DNA of 64,000 nt from Actinomycetospora chibensis (GCF_028737215.1 NZ_JAQZAM010000003.1:1-64000); one strand, 5' to 3'; shown: positions 1 through 11,331, counted from the first letter of the stretch. Made by a program: numbers and translations. Notes: generated by a model not told the origin, from the sequence alone.

Positions 1-40
1 TGCGACCGACAGGTCGTGGGAGAGTAGGACACCGCCGGAA
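1..40 (+). rRNA. rrf: 5S ribosomal RNA, 3' end only
   Basis: The first ~40 bases match the 3' part of actinobacterial 5S rRNA, including the conserved GTGGGAGAGTAGG stretch followed by an ACCGCC closing strand. The gene starts outside the window. A terminator hairpin follows at 81-120. The exact 3' end is uncertain by a few bases. Confidence 0.8.
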
Positions 41-80
41 CACCCGACCACCCCCACACACACATCTCTCTTCACCCGAC

Positions 81-120
81 AAAGGGGCGAGGACTCCCAC
101 CCAGGAGCCCCCGCCCCTTT
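81..120 (+). terminator. rRNA operon terminator hairpin
   Basis: The 9-base arm AAAGGGGCG (81-89) pairs exactly with CGCCCCTTT (112-120), with further partial pairing inside. It lies directly after the 5S rRNA, the expected place for the rRNA operon terminator. Confidence 0.75.
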
Positions 121-330
121 CGCGCGCCCGAACTCGATTCGTCTCTCCGGCGGCGCCCTCGGGTCCGTCCGGACCGTTCGCCGGCTCACCACGACATCGC
201 TCCGTCCACAGTTCCCGCTGTCATCCCCAGGCACGCTCTCCGTGCTCCCGTCCTGCGCGCCGGCGGCGTGATGCTGCGTCGTGTGGGCAGGGAATCACCT
301 CGGCCCCGGACAGGACGAGCGGAGTTCGAC

Positions 331-945
331 GTGAACGAGACGATGGTGACGGTGACGGGGAACGTCGCGGGCGACGTGATCGCGCGGCGGGTGGGTGCCA
401 ACCTGGAGCACATGCTCGTGACCTTCCGGGTCGCGAGCTCGGAGCGTCGCTGGGACAAGGCGTCGGAGTCATGGGTCGACGGAGACCGGTTCACCGCCTC
501 GGTCAACTGCTGGCGGCGGCTGGCCGACGGAGCGCGCTGCCTGACGAAGGGCGACCCGGTGATCGTCACCGGCCGTCTCTCCGTGCGTGAGTACGAGGCA
601 GAGGGCGTGCGGCGCTACATGACCGAGATCAGCGCCGTGGCGGTCGGGCCGGACCTCGCACGGTGCACGGCGGACGTCCACCGCCGTCGTCCCGACGTCG
701 CTCAGGCCGTCGAGGGAGCGGTGACCGGGGGCGACGGGCTCGTAGGATCAGTAGGGCTCGGAGAGGCGACGCCCGACGTCGTCCCGGCGTTCGCCGCGAC
801 ACCGAGCAGCGACGCGACCCTGGCCACCGAGGGCGCCCCGGACGTCGCGTCGGTGGTCGACGGGCCGGAGCCGGAGGGGGCGACGGTCACGGGCATCACC
901 CCCGGTGACCGCCGGCGTTCCGGCTCCTCGCGCGCGAGCGCCTGA
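331..945 (+). CDS. Single-stranded DNA-binding protein (SSB paralog)
   Basis: This 204-residue protein carries an OB fold over about residues 1-110, starting VNETMVTVTGNVAGDV, with the usual SSB pattern of RFTASVNCWRR and a KGDPVIVTGRL strand. It binds single-stranded DNA. The GTG at 331 is chosen because GGAG lies 6 nt upstream; an ATG at 343 is the alternative. The tail (residues ~125-204) is Ala/Gly/Pro/Asp-rich and ends in Arg/Ser ([11 protein letters not shown]), without the acidic DDDxPF tip that recruits partner proteins. It is therefore likely the secondary SSB (Rv2478c type) next to ettA, not the replicative SSB. Confidence 0.88.
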   Translation: MNETMVTVTGNVAGDVIARRVGANLEHMLVTFRVASSERRWDKASESWVDGDRFTASVNCWRRLADGARCLTKGDPVIVTGRLSVREYEAEGVRRYMTEISAVAVGPDLARCTADVHRRRPDVAQAVEGAVTGGDGLVGSVGLGEATPDVVPAFAATPSSDATLATEGAPDVASVVDGPEPEGATVTGITPGDRRRSGSSRASA

Positions 946-983
946 ACGGCCCCGGGGCCGGTGGACGCCGAGCGGTGGGAACT

Positions 984-989
984 ACCATC
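984..989 (+). promoter_or_regulatory. -10 element TACCAT for leaderless ettA
   Basis: TACCAT fits the actinobacterial TANNNT -10 consensus and ends 6 nt before the GTG at 996, which places the transcription start at or next to the start codon. No separate ribosome binding site is correctly spaced. Confidence 0.55.
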
Positions 990-995
990 GGAGGC

Positions 996-2672
<1,677 letters not shown>

Positions 2673-2685
2673 GGGACCCCCCGAG

Positions 2686-5208
2686 GTGGAGGTGCCGGCC
2701 GGGCAGCCCGGTGTCCCAGGGCTCAGCGCGAGCGCGATCCTCGCGGTCGCGGAGGGCCTACGGTGGACGGATCCGCAGCTCAGCGTCGCCCTGGCCGAGC
2801 ACGTCGCCCGGGTGGCCGGCGCGGACGCGAGCGCCCGGACCGCGGCCGAGCGGTCGGCGGTCCTCGCACTCGGACAGGCCGACCGGGCCCCCGAGCTGAT
2901 CGTGCGCGCCCTGCCCCACCTCCGAGCGGCCGAGCGGGAGGGGCGCATCGTCGACGCCGGGACCCTGCGGTGCGAGCTGTCGCTCGCGGCCCTGCGGTGC
3001 GGCGATGCGGACGCCGCGGAGACCTTGCTCGAGCCGCTCGCCGCCGGGCGCGTGCTGCCCCCGGCGGTGCGCGTGGACGCCCTGGTCGCGTGGGCGGCGG
3101 CGCGGGCGAGCCGGGGGGACGTCGCCGGGGTGGACGCGGCCGGACGTCAGGTCGACGACCTCGTGGGCGAGACCGCGGACGACGCCCGGCGCCTCGCGAT
3201 ACGCCGCGCCCGGGCAGAGGCGCGTCGGCATGCTGGGGACATCTCCGGGGCGCTCGAGGTGTTCCGTGTCGCGGCGTCGGACGCGAACGTCGCCGGCGGG
3301 GGGCGCGAGGCCGCCCTGCTGCTCGCGGACCGCGTCGAGCTCCTCGCCGGACTCGGTCGCCTCGACGAGGCCCGCGAGGCGGGGACGCCGGCGCTGACGG
3401 AGGCTCCCCGGGCGACGACGTCGCTGGCGCTGGGTCGCCTGCGCTGCGCGCTGGCGCGGTCCGTGCACCTGCCGGCCGGTGAGTTCGAGATCGCGGAGCG
3501 CCTGGCGCGCGAGGCGGAGACGGATCTGACCGCGCGGGGCCATGAGGCGCAGGTCGCCGTGGCGGTCGAGGTGCTCGCCGCCGTCGCCGAGGGACGTGGC
3601 GACGCACGACAGGCGTTGGAGGAGCTCCGGCGCGCCCGCCCGCACCTGGACGCCGCGCACGAGGAGGTGACGCGGGCCCGCGCTGCTCTGGCGGCCGCGC
3701 TATCCCGCGACGAGGACCGGATCCCCTCGGCGGCCGGTGCCGACTCCCCGGACCGGGCCACCGGCGAGGACGCCGACGGCGCCTGGGCCACGGTGGCCAC
3801 GAGCGGGGCGGGCCCCGGTGAGATCGCCACCGACACACCGTCCCCGACGGTCGCCGAGCCCGTTCGGTCGTCCACGCTCGACGGCCTGCCGACCAGCTCG
3901 GAGCCGGAGGAGCCAGATCCCGTCCCCGGCGGTGACGCCCCCGACGACCCGCCGGAGCCGGCCCCGACCCCGACCCCGACCCCGGCCGCGGAAGCCGCCG
4001 CCGCGCCGCGCCGCCGCCGGAACCGCTATCGCGAGGAGGGCGACCCGGGCGACCTGCTCGCTGCCGCCCTGGCCGCCGCCCGCGGCGAGTTCGTCGCCTT
4101 CTCGACCGCGCCCGCCACCGCCGCACCGGCGGCGACCGACACCGAGCCGCCCGATCACGGACCCGCCGAGCCCCTCACTGCCGGGCACCTCACGGCCGAG
4201 TCCCTCACCGGCGACGCGCCCAGCGACCAGCCCCGGAACGACGGCGCCCCCAGCGACGAGGCCCGGAACGGCGGCGCCCCCAGCGACGGGGCCCAAGACG
4301 GCGACACCCCGGGCGGCGACGACGACCCCGCGGCGGCCCGGCGCCGGCGGCTCGCCCGGGCCCGCGCGCGGTGGGAGGCGCCGGAGACGATCCTGCCTCG
4401 TCGCGACGACGTGCCCTCGTCCTCCCGCTCCGAGGTCCGGCGCGACGACCCCCTCGGCTCGTGGGACGACGAGCACGGGGCGACGGGCCGACCCTCCGGC
4501 GAGGACGGGACCGATCCCCTCGGGGATCGTGGCCACGAGGACATCGGCCGGGGGACGACGAGCCCCGGCGACCGCGATCCGCTCGGCCTCGAGCGGCCCA
4601 GCACGGGGGCGCGGGACGCGGACCGGGAGCGGCCCGGGAGCCCGCGACGCGGCGCCCTCGACATCCCGGACCCCACGCCCGTCACCGCGCGACCCGGCGC
4701 CGACCACACAGGCACGAACGGCCAGAACGCCCGCGGCGTGGACAGCCGGAGCGCTCTCGACCAGGGCGGCGCCACCGGCCTGGGCGCCGGCCCGGGAGGC
4801 GCCGACGACGAGCTGGCGCGGGAGCTGGCGCTCACCCTGGTCGACCTCATCAGTGAGTACGAGGACGCGGGGCTACCGCTCGGGGGCGGCCTCCCGAACG
4901 GCTCGCCGACGTCACTGAACGGGAGCAACGGCCACGCGACCGTCACGTCGTCGAGCGCCGCCGGTGTGCGGCCGGCCGGCCGGGCCGCCACGCCCCGGAC
5001 CGCGACAGGCATCACGCACGCCACCCCGAGCTCGGCCACCCCGTCCCGGAACACCGGGGCGCAGGGCTCGCGCAACGGCGTGCCCTCGGCGCGCCGCGAG
5101 GACGACTCCGGCCCGCGTCTGGCCGATCTGCTCGCCGACGCCATGGACGCCTACCACTCCGCCGGCCCCGGGCCGGACGCCGCCGACGACCGGCGGGCGC
5201 GCCGGTGA
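2686..5208 (+). CDS. Large hypothetical protein: helical TPR-like N-half, disordered C-half
   Basis: This 840-residue protein matches no family I can name. Residues 1-345 are Ala/Leu/Arg-rich amphipathic helices of ~35-residue periodicity (AAETLLEPLAAGRV, ALEVFRVAASDA, LGRLDEAREAG), resembling TPR solenoids. Residues ~346-840 are low-complexity Pro/Asp/Gly/Ala with Arg-rich patches (AAAAPRRRRNRYREEG) and a 10-residue tandem repeat near 510-539. Short helical segments near 700-720 (ELARELALTLVDLISEYE) and at the end (LADLLADAMDAYHS) resemble each other and may be docking helices. There is no signal peptide or membrane segment. It starts 13 nt after ettA and precedes gdh, so it is probably co-transcribed with ettA. 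The function is unknown. Confidence 0.7.
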   Translation: MEVPAGQPGVPGLSASAILAVAEGLRWTDPQLSVALAEHVARVAGADASARTAAERSAVLALGQADRAPELIVRALPHLRAAEREGRIVDAGTLRCELSLAALRCGDADAAETLLEPLAAGRVLPPAVRVDALVAWAAARASRGDVAGVDAAGRQVDDLVGETADDARRLAIRRARAEARRHAGDISGALEVFRVAASDANVAGGGREAALLLADRVELLAGLGRLDEAREAGTPALTEAPRATTSLALGRLRCALARSVHLPAGEFEIAERLAREAETDLTARGHEAQVAVAVEVLAAVAEGRGDARQALEELRRARPHLDAAHEEVTRARAALAAALSRDEDRIPSAAGADSPDRATGEDADGAWATVATSGAGPGEIATDTPSPTVAEPVRSSTLDGLPTSSEPEEPDPVPGGDAPDDPPEPAPTPTPTPAAEAAAAPRRRRNRYREEGDPGDLLAAALAAARGEFVAFSTAPATAAPAATDTEPPDHGPAEPLTAGHLTAESLTGDAPSDQPRNDGAPSDEARNGGAPSDGAQDGDTPGGDDDPAAARRRRLARARARWEAPETILPRRDDVPSSSRSEVRRDDPLGSWDDEHGATGRPSGEDGTDPLGDRGHEDIGRGTTSPGDRDPLGLERPSTGARDADRERPGSPRRGALDIPDPTPVTARPGADHTGTNGQNARGVDSRSALDQGGATGLGAGPGGADDELARELALTLVDLISEYEDAGLPLGGGLPNGSPTSLNGSNGHATVTSSSAAGVRPAGRAATPRTATGITHATPSSATPSRNTGAQGSRNGVPSARREDDSGPRLADLLADAMDAYHSAGPGPDAADDRRARR
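4213..4302 (+). repeat. Three tandem 30-bp repeats inside the 840-residue protein gene
   Basis: Three consecutive 10-codon units encode DAPSDQPRND, GAPSDEARNG and GAPSDGAQDG. The shared core is APSD. They keep the reading frame and lie in the disordered half, so copy number could vary between strains. Confidence 0.7.
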
Positions 5209-5269
5209 CCGGCGACCGGGCGCACGTCGAGCCTTCCCCGAGCCCCGGCTCGTCGCTTCGAGGCGTCGT

Positions 5270-5275
5270 TAGGGT
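5270..5275 (+). promoter_or_regulatory. Possible -10 element TAGGGT for gdh
   Basis: TAGGGT fits TANNNT in the 150-bp gap between the 840-residue protein gene and gdh. A transcript from about 5282 would have a leader of ~77 nt to ATG 5360, or ~14 nt to GTG 5297. No convincing -35 is seen. Confidence 0.35.
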
Positions 5276-5359
5276 GGCTCGCCTGACCCCTCGGTCGTGC
5301 CGCGGTCGGCGCACCGGGGCGACCTCCGCCCACCGACGTGCGAGGTGTGTGAGCACGCC

Positions 5360-8300
5360 ATGACGACGACCACGAGCCGTGACGCCGCCCGGGACGGGGA
5401 GGCGAGCTCCTGGCCCGGCGTGCGGGAGGTGCTGCGGGCGGTCGCCGCCGAGCAGGATCCGCCGGACAGCGAGCTCGGGGAGCTCGCGATCACGTACTAC
5501 GCCCGCGTGCCCGACGGCGAACTCGTCCCCGAGCCGGCGGACGCCCTGGCGACCGTGCGGGCCCACCGCAGCCTCGCCCGCCTGCGGGTGCCGGGCAAGC
5601 CGGTGACCGCGGTGCTCGACACCCCGGGAGCAGCGGGCCGCATCTCGGTGCTCGTCGTCACCGACGACATGCCGTTCCTCATCGACTCGGTGCTTGCCGA
5701 GATCGACCGGACCGGTGCGAGCGTGCACCGCGTGGTGCACCCGGTGATCGTGGTGCGCCGCGACGTGCGCGGCGAGCTGCTGGACATCCTCCCGCTCGCC
5801 GACCCCGCGGCGCCGCCGCCGGGCACGGTGGCCGAGTCCTGGATGAACATCGAGCTCGGCGACCTGCCCGGCTCCGACCCGGCGCGCGACCTGGCGGCCG
5901 ACCTGCACGCGCGCCTCTCGGGCGTGCTCACCGACGTGCGCGAGGTCGTCGAGGACGGCGACCGCATGGTGTCCACCGCGCGCGCCCTGGCCGACGAGCT
6001 GGCCGCGGCCGGCGGCGGCGCGGACACGGCCGACACCGTCGCCCTCCTTCGCTGGTTCGCCCAGGGCAACCTGATCCTGCTCGGCTACCGGCGCCAGGAG
6101 CTGATCGACACCCCCGAGGGGCCGGCCCTGCGGGGCGTCCTCGCCACCGGGCTGGGTGTGCTGCGCCGCGACAGTCTCGTCGCGCGCACGCTGACCGCGA
6201 GTCCGGACAGCGTCCGCCCTGCCGGCGTCGCCGCCGACGCCGCGCCGCGCAAGCTGCTCGTGCTCACCCGGGCCAGCGCCCGGTCGACCGTGCACCGCCC
6301 GGAGCACCCGCTCTACGTGGGCGTGAGCATCCACGACGAGGAGGGTCGTCTCGTCGGGGAGCACCGGTTCCTCGGGATCCTCACCGTCGCCGCCCGCCAC
6401 GCCGACGTGCTCGGCATCCCGGTGGTGTCGCGGCGCGTGCAGGAGGTCGTGGCCGAGGCCGGGCTCCCGGTCGACTCGTGGTCGGGTCAGCGCCTGCTCG
6501 AGGTGCTGCAGACCTACCCGCGCGCCGAGCTGCTGTGCACCGACCGCGAGTCCCTCGAGTCGACGGCCACCGGTGTGCTCGACCTCGCCGAACGGCGCCG
6601 GGTGCGGCTGTTCCTGCGCCGCGACCCGTACGGCCGCTACTTCTCGTGCATGATCTACCTGCCGCGCGACCGGTACACGACGGTGACGCGCACGCGGATG
6701 CAGGACGTGCTCATGCGCGAGCTCCGCGGCACCGACCTCGAGCACACCGCCCGGGTCACCGAGGATCAGCTCGCGCTGCTGCACGTCACGGTGCACACCG
6801 GTCGCGAGGAGCCGGTGTCGCCCGACCTCGAGGCGCTGACGAACGAGCTCGCCGAGGCCGCGCGCACGTGGTCGGACCGGCTGCGCGAGCACGCGACCGG
6901 CGAGGAGCGAGCGGTCCTCGCGAGCATCGGCGAACCGTTCGCGGAGTCGTACAAGGAGGACTTCGGCCCCGAACGCGGGCTCCTCGACCTGCGGGTCCTC
7001 GACGGCCTCACCCCGGAGGGCACCGACGGGGACGGCCACCACACCGCCGTGCGCCTCTACCGCCCCACGAACCCCGACGCCGGCGACCGCCGTCTCAAGC
7101 TCTACCTCGCCGGACGGCGCGCGACGCTCTCTTCGGTGCTGCCGGCGCTGCAGTCGCTGGGCGTCGTCGTCGTCGACGAGCGGCCCTACGGCGTCACCCG
7201 CAGCGACGGCGTGAGCTGCTGGATCAACGACTTCGGCCTGCGCCTCGGCGACACCGACACCCTGCCGCCGGGCACCGAGGCCGATCTCACCGAGCGCTTC
7301 GCGGAGGCGTTCGACGCGGTGTGGAGCGGGCACGTCGGCGCCGACGGCTTCAACGCGCTGGTGCTGCGCGCCGGCCTCTCGTGGCGCCAGGCGGCGGTGC
7401 TGCGCGCGTTCTCGCGGTACCTGCGCCAGGTCGGCAGCGCCTACGGGCAGAGCTACATCACCGACGTCGTCGGCGCCCACCGCGACGTCGCCGTCGGGCT
7501 CGTCGAGCTGTTCGAGACCCGCTTCGACCCGGCGCTGTCCGCCGACGAGCGCGAGCGGCGCGTGGCCGAGGTCGACGGGCGGGTGACGGAGGCGATCGCC
7601 GAGGTCACGAGCCTCGACGCCGACCGCATCCTGCGCTCGCTGCTGGGCGTGGTGCGTGCGACGTTGCGCACCAACTACTTCCGGCGCAACTCCGACGGCA
7701 CCCCGCGGCCGTTCCTCGCCCTCAAGCTCGACCCCGCGCAGGTGCCCGGGGTGCCCGAGCCGGTCCCGGCCGTCGAGACGTTCGTGCACTCCAACCGTGT
7801 CGAGGGCGTGCACCTGCGGTTCGGCGCGATCGCGCGCGGGGGTCTGCGCTGGTCGGACCGCCTGCAGGACTACCGCACGGAGATCCTGGGCCTGGTCAAG
7901 GCGCAGGCCGTGAAGAACGCGGTGATCGTCCCGGTGGGCGCCAAGGGCGGGTTCGTGGTCAAGCGGCCGCCCGCACCGACCGGCGACGCGGCCACCGACC
8001 GCGACGCGGCGCGGGCCGAGGGCGTCGCCTGCTACCGCATGTTCGTCTCGGGGCTGCTCGACCTCGTCGACGACCGCGAGGGGCACGCGGCGCAGTCGGC
8101 GATCCGCACCCCGGAGGGCGTCGTGCGCTACGACGGCGACGACTCCTACCTGGTGGTCGCCGCCGACAAGGGCACCGCCACGTTCTCCGACCTGGCGAAC
8201 GCCGTGGCCACCGACTACGGGTTCTGGCTGGGCGACGCGTTCGCCTCGGGCGGCTCGGTGGGCTACGACCACAAGGCCATGGGCATCACGGCACGCGGTG

Positions 8301-10300
8301 CATGGGAGAGCGTGCGGCGGCACTTCCGCGAGCTCGGCACCGACGTCGCGAGCGACGAGATCACCGTGGTCGGCGTCGGCGACATGTCCGGCGACGTGTT
8401 CGGCAACGGGATGCTGCTCTCCGAGCATCTGCGGATCGTCGCCGCGTTCGACCACCGTCACGTGTTCCTGGACCCCGACCCGGACCCGGCGGTCTCGTTC
8501 GCCGAGCGTCGCCGGCTCTTCGAGCTGCCGCGATCGTCGTGGGCCGACTACGACGAATCGCTGATCAGCGAGGGCGGTGGGGTCTTCCCGCGCACCATGA
8601 AGGCCATTCCGGTGTCGGAGCGCGCGGCCGAGGTCCTGGACGTCGAGCCGGGCACTCTCGACCCCCCGACGCTGGTCCGCGCGATCCTGCGGGCGCCCGC
8701 CGACCTGCTCTGGAACGGCGGCATCGGCACCTACGTCAAGGCGTCCACCGAGACGCACGCCGACGTGGGCGACAAGAGCAACGACGCGGTGCGCGTCGAC
8801 GGCGACGAGCTGCGCGTCGCGGTGGTCGGCGAGGGCGGGAACCTGGGCCTGACCCAGCGCGGGCGCATCGAGTACGCCCGCGGCGGCGGCAAGGTCAACA
8901 CCGACGCGATCGACAACAGCGCGGGCGTCGACTGCTCCGACCACGAGGTCAACATCAAGATTCTGCTGGACTCGCTCGTCGAGCGCGGCGAGCTCGCCCC
9001 GGCCGACCGCGACGAGCAGATCGCCGCGACGACCGAGGACGTGGCCGGGCTCGTGCTGGCCGACAACGTGGCGCAGAACGAGGTGCTGGGGGTGTCGCGG
9101 GCGCACGCGGTCGGCATGCTCCACGTGCACCGCGACCTCGTCGCCGATCTCGAGGCCCGCGGGCGGCTGGACCGCGAGCTGGACGTGCTCCCCTCCGAAG
9201 AGGAGTTCGACGCCCGCTGGAACGACGCGCAGGGGCTGACCAGCCCGGAGCTCTGCACGCTGATGGCGCACGTCAAGCTCGACCTCACCGATGCGCTCGC
9301 CGCCTCCGAGCTGCCCGACCTCGAGGTGTTCGCGCGCCGGCTGCCGGCGTACTTCCCGCCGGTGCTCGCCGAGCGCTACCCGGACGCCGTCGCCGCGCAC
9401 CCGCTGCGCCGCCAGATCGTCACCACCATGCTGGCGAACACCGTCGTCGACGGCGGGGGACTGACCTACGTCCACCGCCTGGTCCAGGAGGTCGCGGCCT
9501 CGCCGGGTGACGCCGTACGCGCCTACCACGTGGCCACCTCGGTGTTCGGGCTCGACGACCTGGCCGCCGACCTCGCCGCGGGCGAGCACGTGCTCCCGAC
9601 CTTCGTCGCCGACCGGATCACCCTCGCCGCGCGTCGGCAGCTCGACCGCGCAGCGCGCTGGTTCCTCACACAGCGGCCCCAGCCGCTCGCGGTCGGCGCC
9701 GAGATCCAGCGGTTCGGGCCGTGGATCGCGTCGCTCGCCCCGCGCGTCCCCGACCTCCTGCGCGGGGGCGAGGCCGAGAGCCTCTTCCGTCGCACCCAGG
9801 ACTTCGTCGTCGCCGGCACCCCGGTCGAGCTCGCCCGGCGGGCCCTCGGCGGCCTGTACGCGTTCGGGCTGCTCGACGTCGTCGAGATCACCGAGATCGC
9901 CGAGCAGGAGCAGGGCGGGGTGCACGCCGCCGACGGCGAGGTCACCGACGACGAGGTGCTCGCCGTCGCCGAGCTGTACTACGCGCTCTCCGAGCACCTC
10001 GGGCTGGACGCGCTGCTCACGGCGGTCGCCGGGCTCGACCGCTCCGACCGCTGGAACGCGCTGGCGAGGCTCTCCCTGCGCGACGAGCTGTACGCGTCGT
10101 TGCGCGCGATCACCCTCGACGTGCTGGCCGACACCGGCCCCGAGGAGTCGGTGGACGAGAAGATCGAGCACTGGGAGCAGGCCAACGCCTCGCGGCTGGT
10201 GCGCGCGCGCACGTCACTCGCCGAGATCGCCAAGGAGCGCCGGGACGACCTGGCCACGGTCTCGGTGGCCGCCCGCCAGCTCCGCAGCATGGTCCGCTGA
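5360..10300 (+). CDS. gdh: NAD-specific glutamate dehydrogenase, large (180-kDa class)
   Basis: At 1646 residues the protein has the size of the GDH-180 class (Rv2476c and Streptomyces NAD-GDH). It oxidatively deaminates glutamate to 2-oxoglutarate and ammonia with NAD+. The N-terminal half is the long regulatory region containing VVTDDMPFLIDSV. The catalytic core lies near residues 840-1250, with GGLRWSDRLQDYRTEILGL, the lysine-bearing VPVGAKGGFVVKR, GVGDMSGDVFGNGML in the nucleotide-binding part and NGGIGTYVKAS. ATG 5360 is preferred; the frame is open to a GTG at 5297. It follows the ssb-ettA-840 aa block and precedes the thioesterase, the order recalled for mycobacteria. In actinobacteria this enzyme is known to be controlled by GarA and PknG, neither of which is in the window. 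Confidence 0.95.
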   Translation: MTTTTSRDAARDGEASSWPGVREVLRAVAAEQDPPDSELGELAITYYARVPDGELVPEPADALATVRAHRSLARLRVPGKPVTAVLDTPGAAGRISVLVVTDDMPFLIDSVLAEIDRTGASVHRVVHPVIVVRRDVRGELLDILPLADPAAPPPGTVAESWMNIELGDLPGSDPARDLAADLHARLSGVLTDVREVVEDGDRMVSTARALADELAAAGGGADTADTVALLRWFAQGNLILLGYRRQELIDTPEGPALRGVLATGLGVLRRDSLVARTLTASPDSVRPAGVAADAAPRKLLVLTRASARSTVHRPEHPLYVGVSIHDEEGRLVGEHRFLGILTVAARHADVLGIPVVSRRVQEVVAEAGLPVDSWSGQRLLEVLQTYPRAELLCTDRESLESTATGVLDLAERRRVRLFLRRDPYGRYFSCMIYLPRDRYTTVTRTRMQDVLMRELRGTDLEHTARVTEDQLALLHVTVHTGREEPVSPDLEALTNELAEAARTWSDRLREHATGEERAVLASIGEPFAESYKEDFGPERGLLDLRVLDGLTPEGTDGDGHHTAVRLYRPTNPDAGDRRLKLYLAGRRATLSSVLPALQSLGVVVVDERPYGVTRSDGVSCWINDFGLRLGDTDTLPPGTEADLTERFAEAFDAVWSGHVGADGFNALVLRAGLSWRQAAVLRAFSRYLRQVGSAYGQSYITDVVGAHRDVAVGLVELFETRFDPALSADERERRVAEVDGRVTEAIAEVTSLDADRILRSLLGVVRATLRTNYFRRNSDGTPRPFLALKLDPAQVPGVPEPVPAVETFVHSNRVEGVHLRFGAIARGGLRWSDRLQDYRTEILGLVKAQAVKNAVIVPVGAKGGFVVKRPPAPTGDAATDRDAARAEGVACYRMFVSGLLDLVDDREGHAAQSAIRTPEGVVRYDGDDSYLVVAADKGTATFSDLANAVATDYGFWLGDAFASGGSVGYDHKAMGITARGAWESVRRHFRELGTDVASDEITVVGVGDMSGDVFGNGMLLSEHLRIVAAFDHRHVFLDPDPDPAVSFAERRRLFELPRSSWADYDESLISEGGGVFPRTMKAIPVSERAAEVLDVEPGTLDPPTLVRAILRAPADLLWNGGIGTYVKASTETHADVGDKSNDAVRVDGDELRVAVVGEGGNLGLTQRGRIEYARGGGKVNTDAIDNSAGVDCSDHEVNIKILLDSLVERGELAPADRDEQIAATTEDVAGLVLADNVAQNEVLGVSRAHAVGMLHVHRDLVADLEARGRLDRELDVLPSEEEFDARWNDAQGLTSPELCTLMAHVKLDLTDALAASELPDLEVFARRLPAYFPPVLAERYPDAVAAHPLRRQIVTTMLANTVVDGGGLTYVHRLVQEVAASPGDAVRAYHVATSVFGLDDLAADLAAGEHVLPTFVADRITLAARRQLDRAARWFLTQRPQPLAVGAEIQRFGPWIASLAPRVPDLLRGGEAESLFRRTQDFVVAGTPVELARRALGGLYAFGLLDVVEITEIAEQEQGGVHAADGEVTDDEVLAVAELYYALSEHLGLDALLTAVAGLDRSDRWNALARLSLRDELYASLRAITLDVLADTGPEESVDEKIEHWEQANASRLVRARTSLAEIAKERRDDLATVSVAARQLRSMVR

Positions 10301-10331
10301 AACCCGCCCGATCTCAGGAGGAAGCAACCGC

Positions 10332-10760
10332 GTGGCTCCGTACGTCAACGACGTGGCTGTCCGCTGGTCCGACCAGGACGCCTATGGGCACGTCAACCAC
10401 GCCCGCGTGGTCACCCTGCTCGAGGACGCCCGCACGGACATGGTGTTCGAGGCCGCGAGGAAGGCGGGCGCCGGCGACTTCGAGGGCGGCCTGCTCGTGT
10501 CCGCCCTGGAGGTCGCCTACAAGCGGCCGATCACGTGGTCCCCGGACGGCGTGCGCGTGGAGATGACCGCGCAGGACGTGCGCGCCGCGTCCTTCCGCAT
10601 CGCCTACCGCCTCCTGCTGCCCGACGGTGACGGCGGCTGGGACGCCGCGAAGCCCGCGGTCACCGCGACCACCCAGCTCGTGCCCTACGACCTCACCAGT
10701 GAGCGACCGCGGCGCCTGACCACGGTGGAGCGGGAGTTCCTCGCGAGTTACTCGTCGTGA
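10332..10760 (+). CDS. Acyl-CoA thioesterase, hotdog fold (4HBT/YbgC type)
   Basis: This 142-residue single-domain hotdog protein begins APYVNDVAVRWSDQDAYGHV, with the 4HBT-type catalytic Asp region (W-S-D-Q-D-x-x-G-H-V-N-H) at residues 12-23, followed by the LLEDAR helix. Such enzymes hydrolyse acyl-CoA thioesters; the acyl chain cannot be predicted. The GTG at 10332 is set by AGGAGG at 10316-10321. The stop overlaps the next start (GTGA at 10757), so the two are translationally coupled. Its place after gdh corresponds to Rv2475c as I recall it. Confidence 0.88.
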   Translation: MAPYVNDVAVRWSDQDAYGHVNHARVVTLLEDARTDMVFEAARKAGAGDFEGGLLVSALEVAYKRPITWSPDGVRVEMTAQDVRAASFRIAYRLLLPDGDGGWDAAKPAVTATTQLVPYDLTSERPRRLTTVEREFLASYSS

Positions 10761-11329
10761 GCCTGGCGGTCCCCGAGGCGGCGGACCGGGCGGCGCTCGC
10801 CGACGTCGTCGGTCGCGTGGTGCGGCTCGACCCGGCGGCCGTGGTGCGCCTGCGGGACACCGGCGGCGAGGTGGCGCTCTGGGCGGGCACGCCGTTCGAC
10901 GTGCTCGTCGCCGCCCGGACCCGCGGGTCGGTGGAGCCGCGCGACGTCACGGTGACGGGGTCGGACCTTCTCGCTGCGCTGAGCGTCGTGGACGCCCCGG
11001 AGGTCGATCCCGGCGCGGCGGTCGACGGCCGCTGGCGTGGCGACCTGCCGGGCGAGGGGCCGTGGCGGGCGGTGGGGTCGATCCCCGCGGAGGAGGTCGA
11101 CGCCCTGGTCGCCCGGATCACCGAGGCGGGCCTGGACGACACGGCCTGGGAGGGCGGCGGGGTGCGCGTGCCCGCGCGCTGCCTCGTCGCGGTGGCGGGG
11201 ATGGGGTGGCCGGAGGACCCCGCGGCGCTGACCGTCGCACTCTCCGGGGACGACGCGTGGATGCGGGTCGAGGTCGGTGACAGCGCGATCGTGCGCCGCC
11301 GCCGACCCCGACTGGCCCTGCTGACCTGA
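10757..11329 (+). CDS. Conserved hypothetical protein coupled to the thioesterase
   Basis: This 190-residue soluble protein, rich in Ala/Val/Asp, has no motif I recognise. It starts at a GTG that overlaps the thioesterase stop in a GTGA junction, so the two are co-translated. In mycobacteria an uncharacterised protein (Rv2474c) occupies this position; I infer orthology from position, not from alignment. There is no signal peptide or transmembrane segment. The end is almost flush with the convergent dienelactone hydrolase gene, with 2 nt between stops. Confidence 0.75.
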   Translation: MSLAVPEAADRAALADVVGRVVRLDPAAVVRLRDTGGEVALWAGTPFDVLVAARTRGSVEPRDVTVTGSDLLAALSVVDAPEVDPGAAVDGRWRGDLPGEGPWRAVGSIPAEEVDALVARITEAGLDDTAWEGGGVRVPARCLVAVAGMGWPEDPAALTVALSGDDAWMRVEVGDSAIVRRRRPRLALLT

Positions 11330-11331
11330 CG

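Noticed and set aside
5012-10171. Very long minus-strand open frame (1719 codons) opposite gdh
   Set aside because: It mirrors the gdh codon pattern in high-GC DNA, has no domain, and is read as His/Val/Arg-rich filler.
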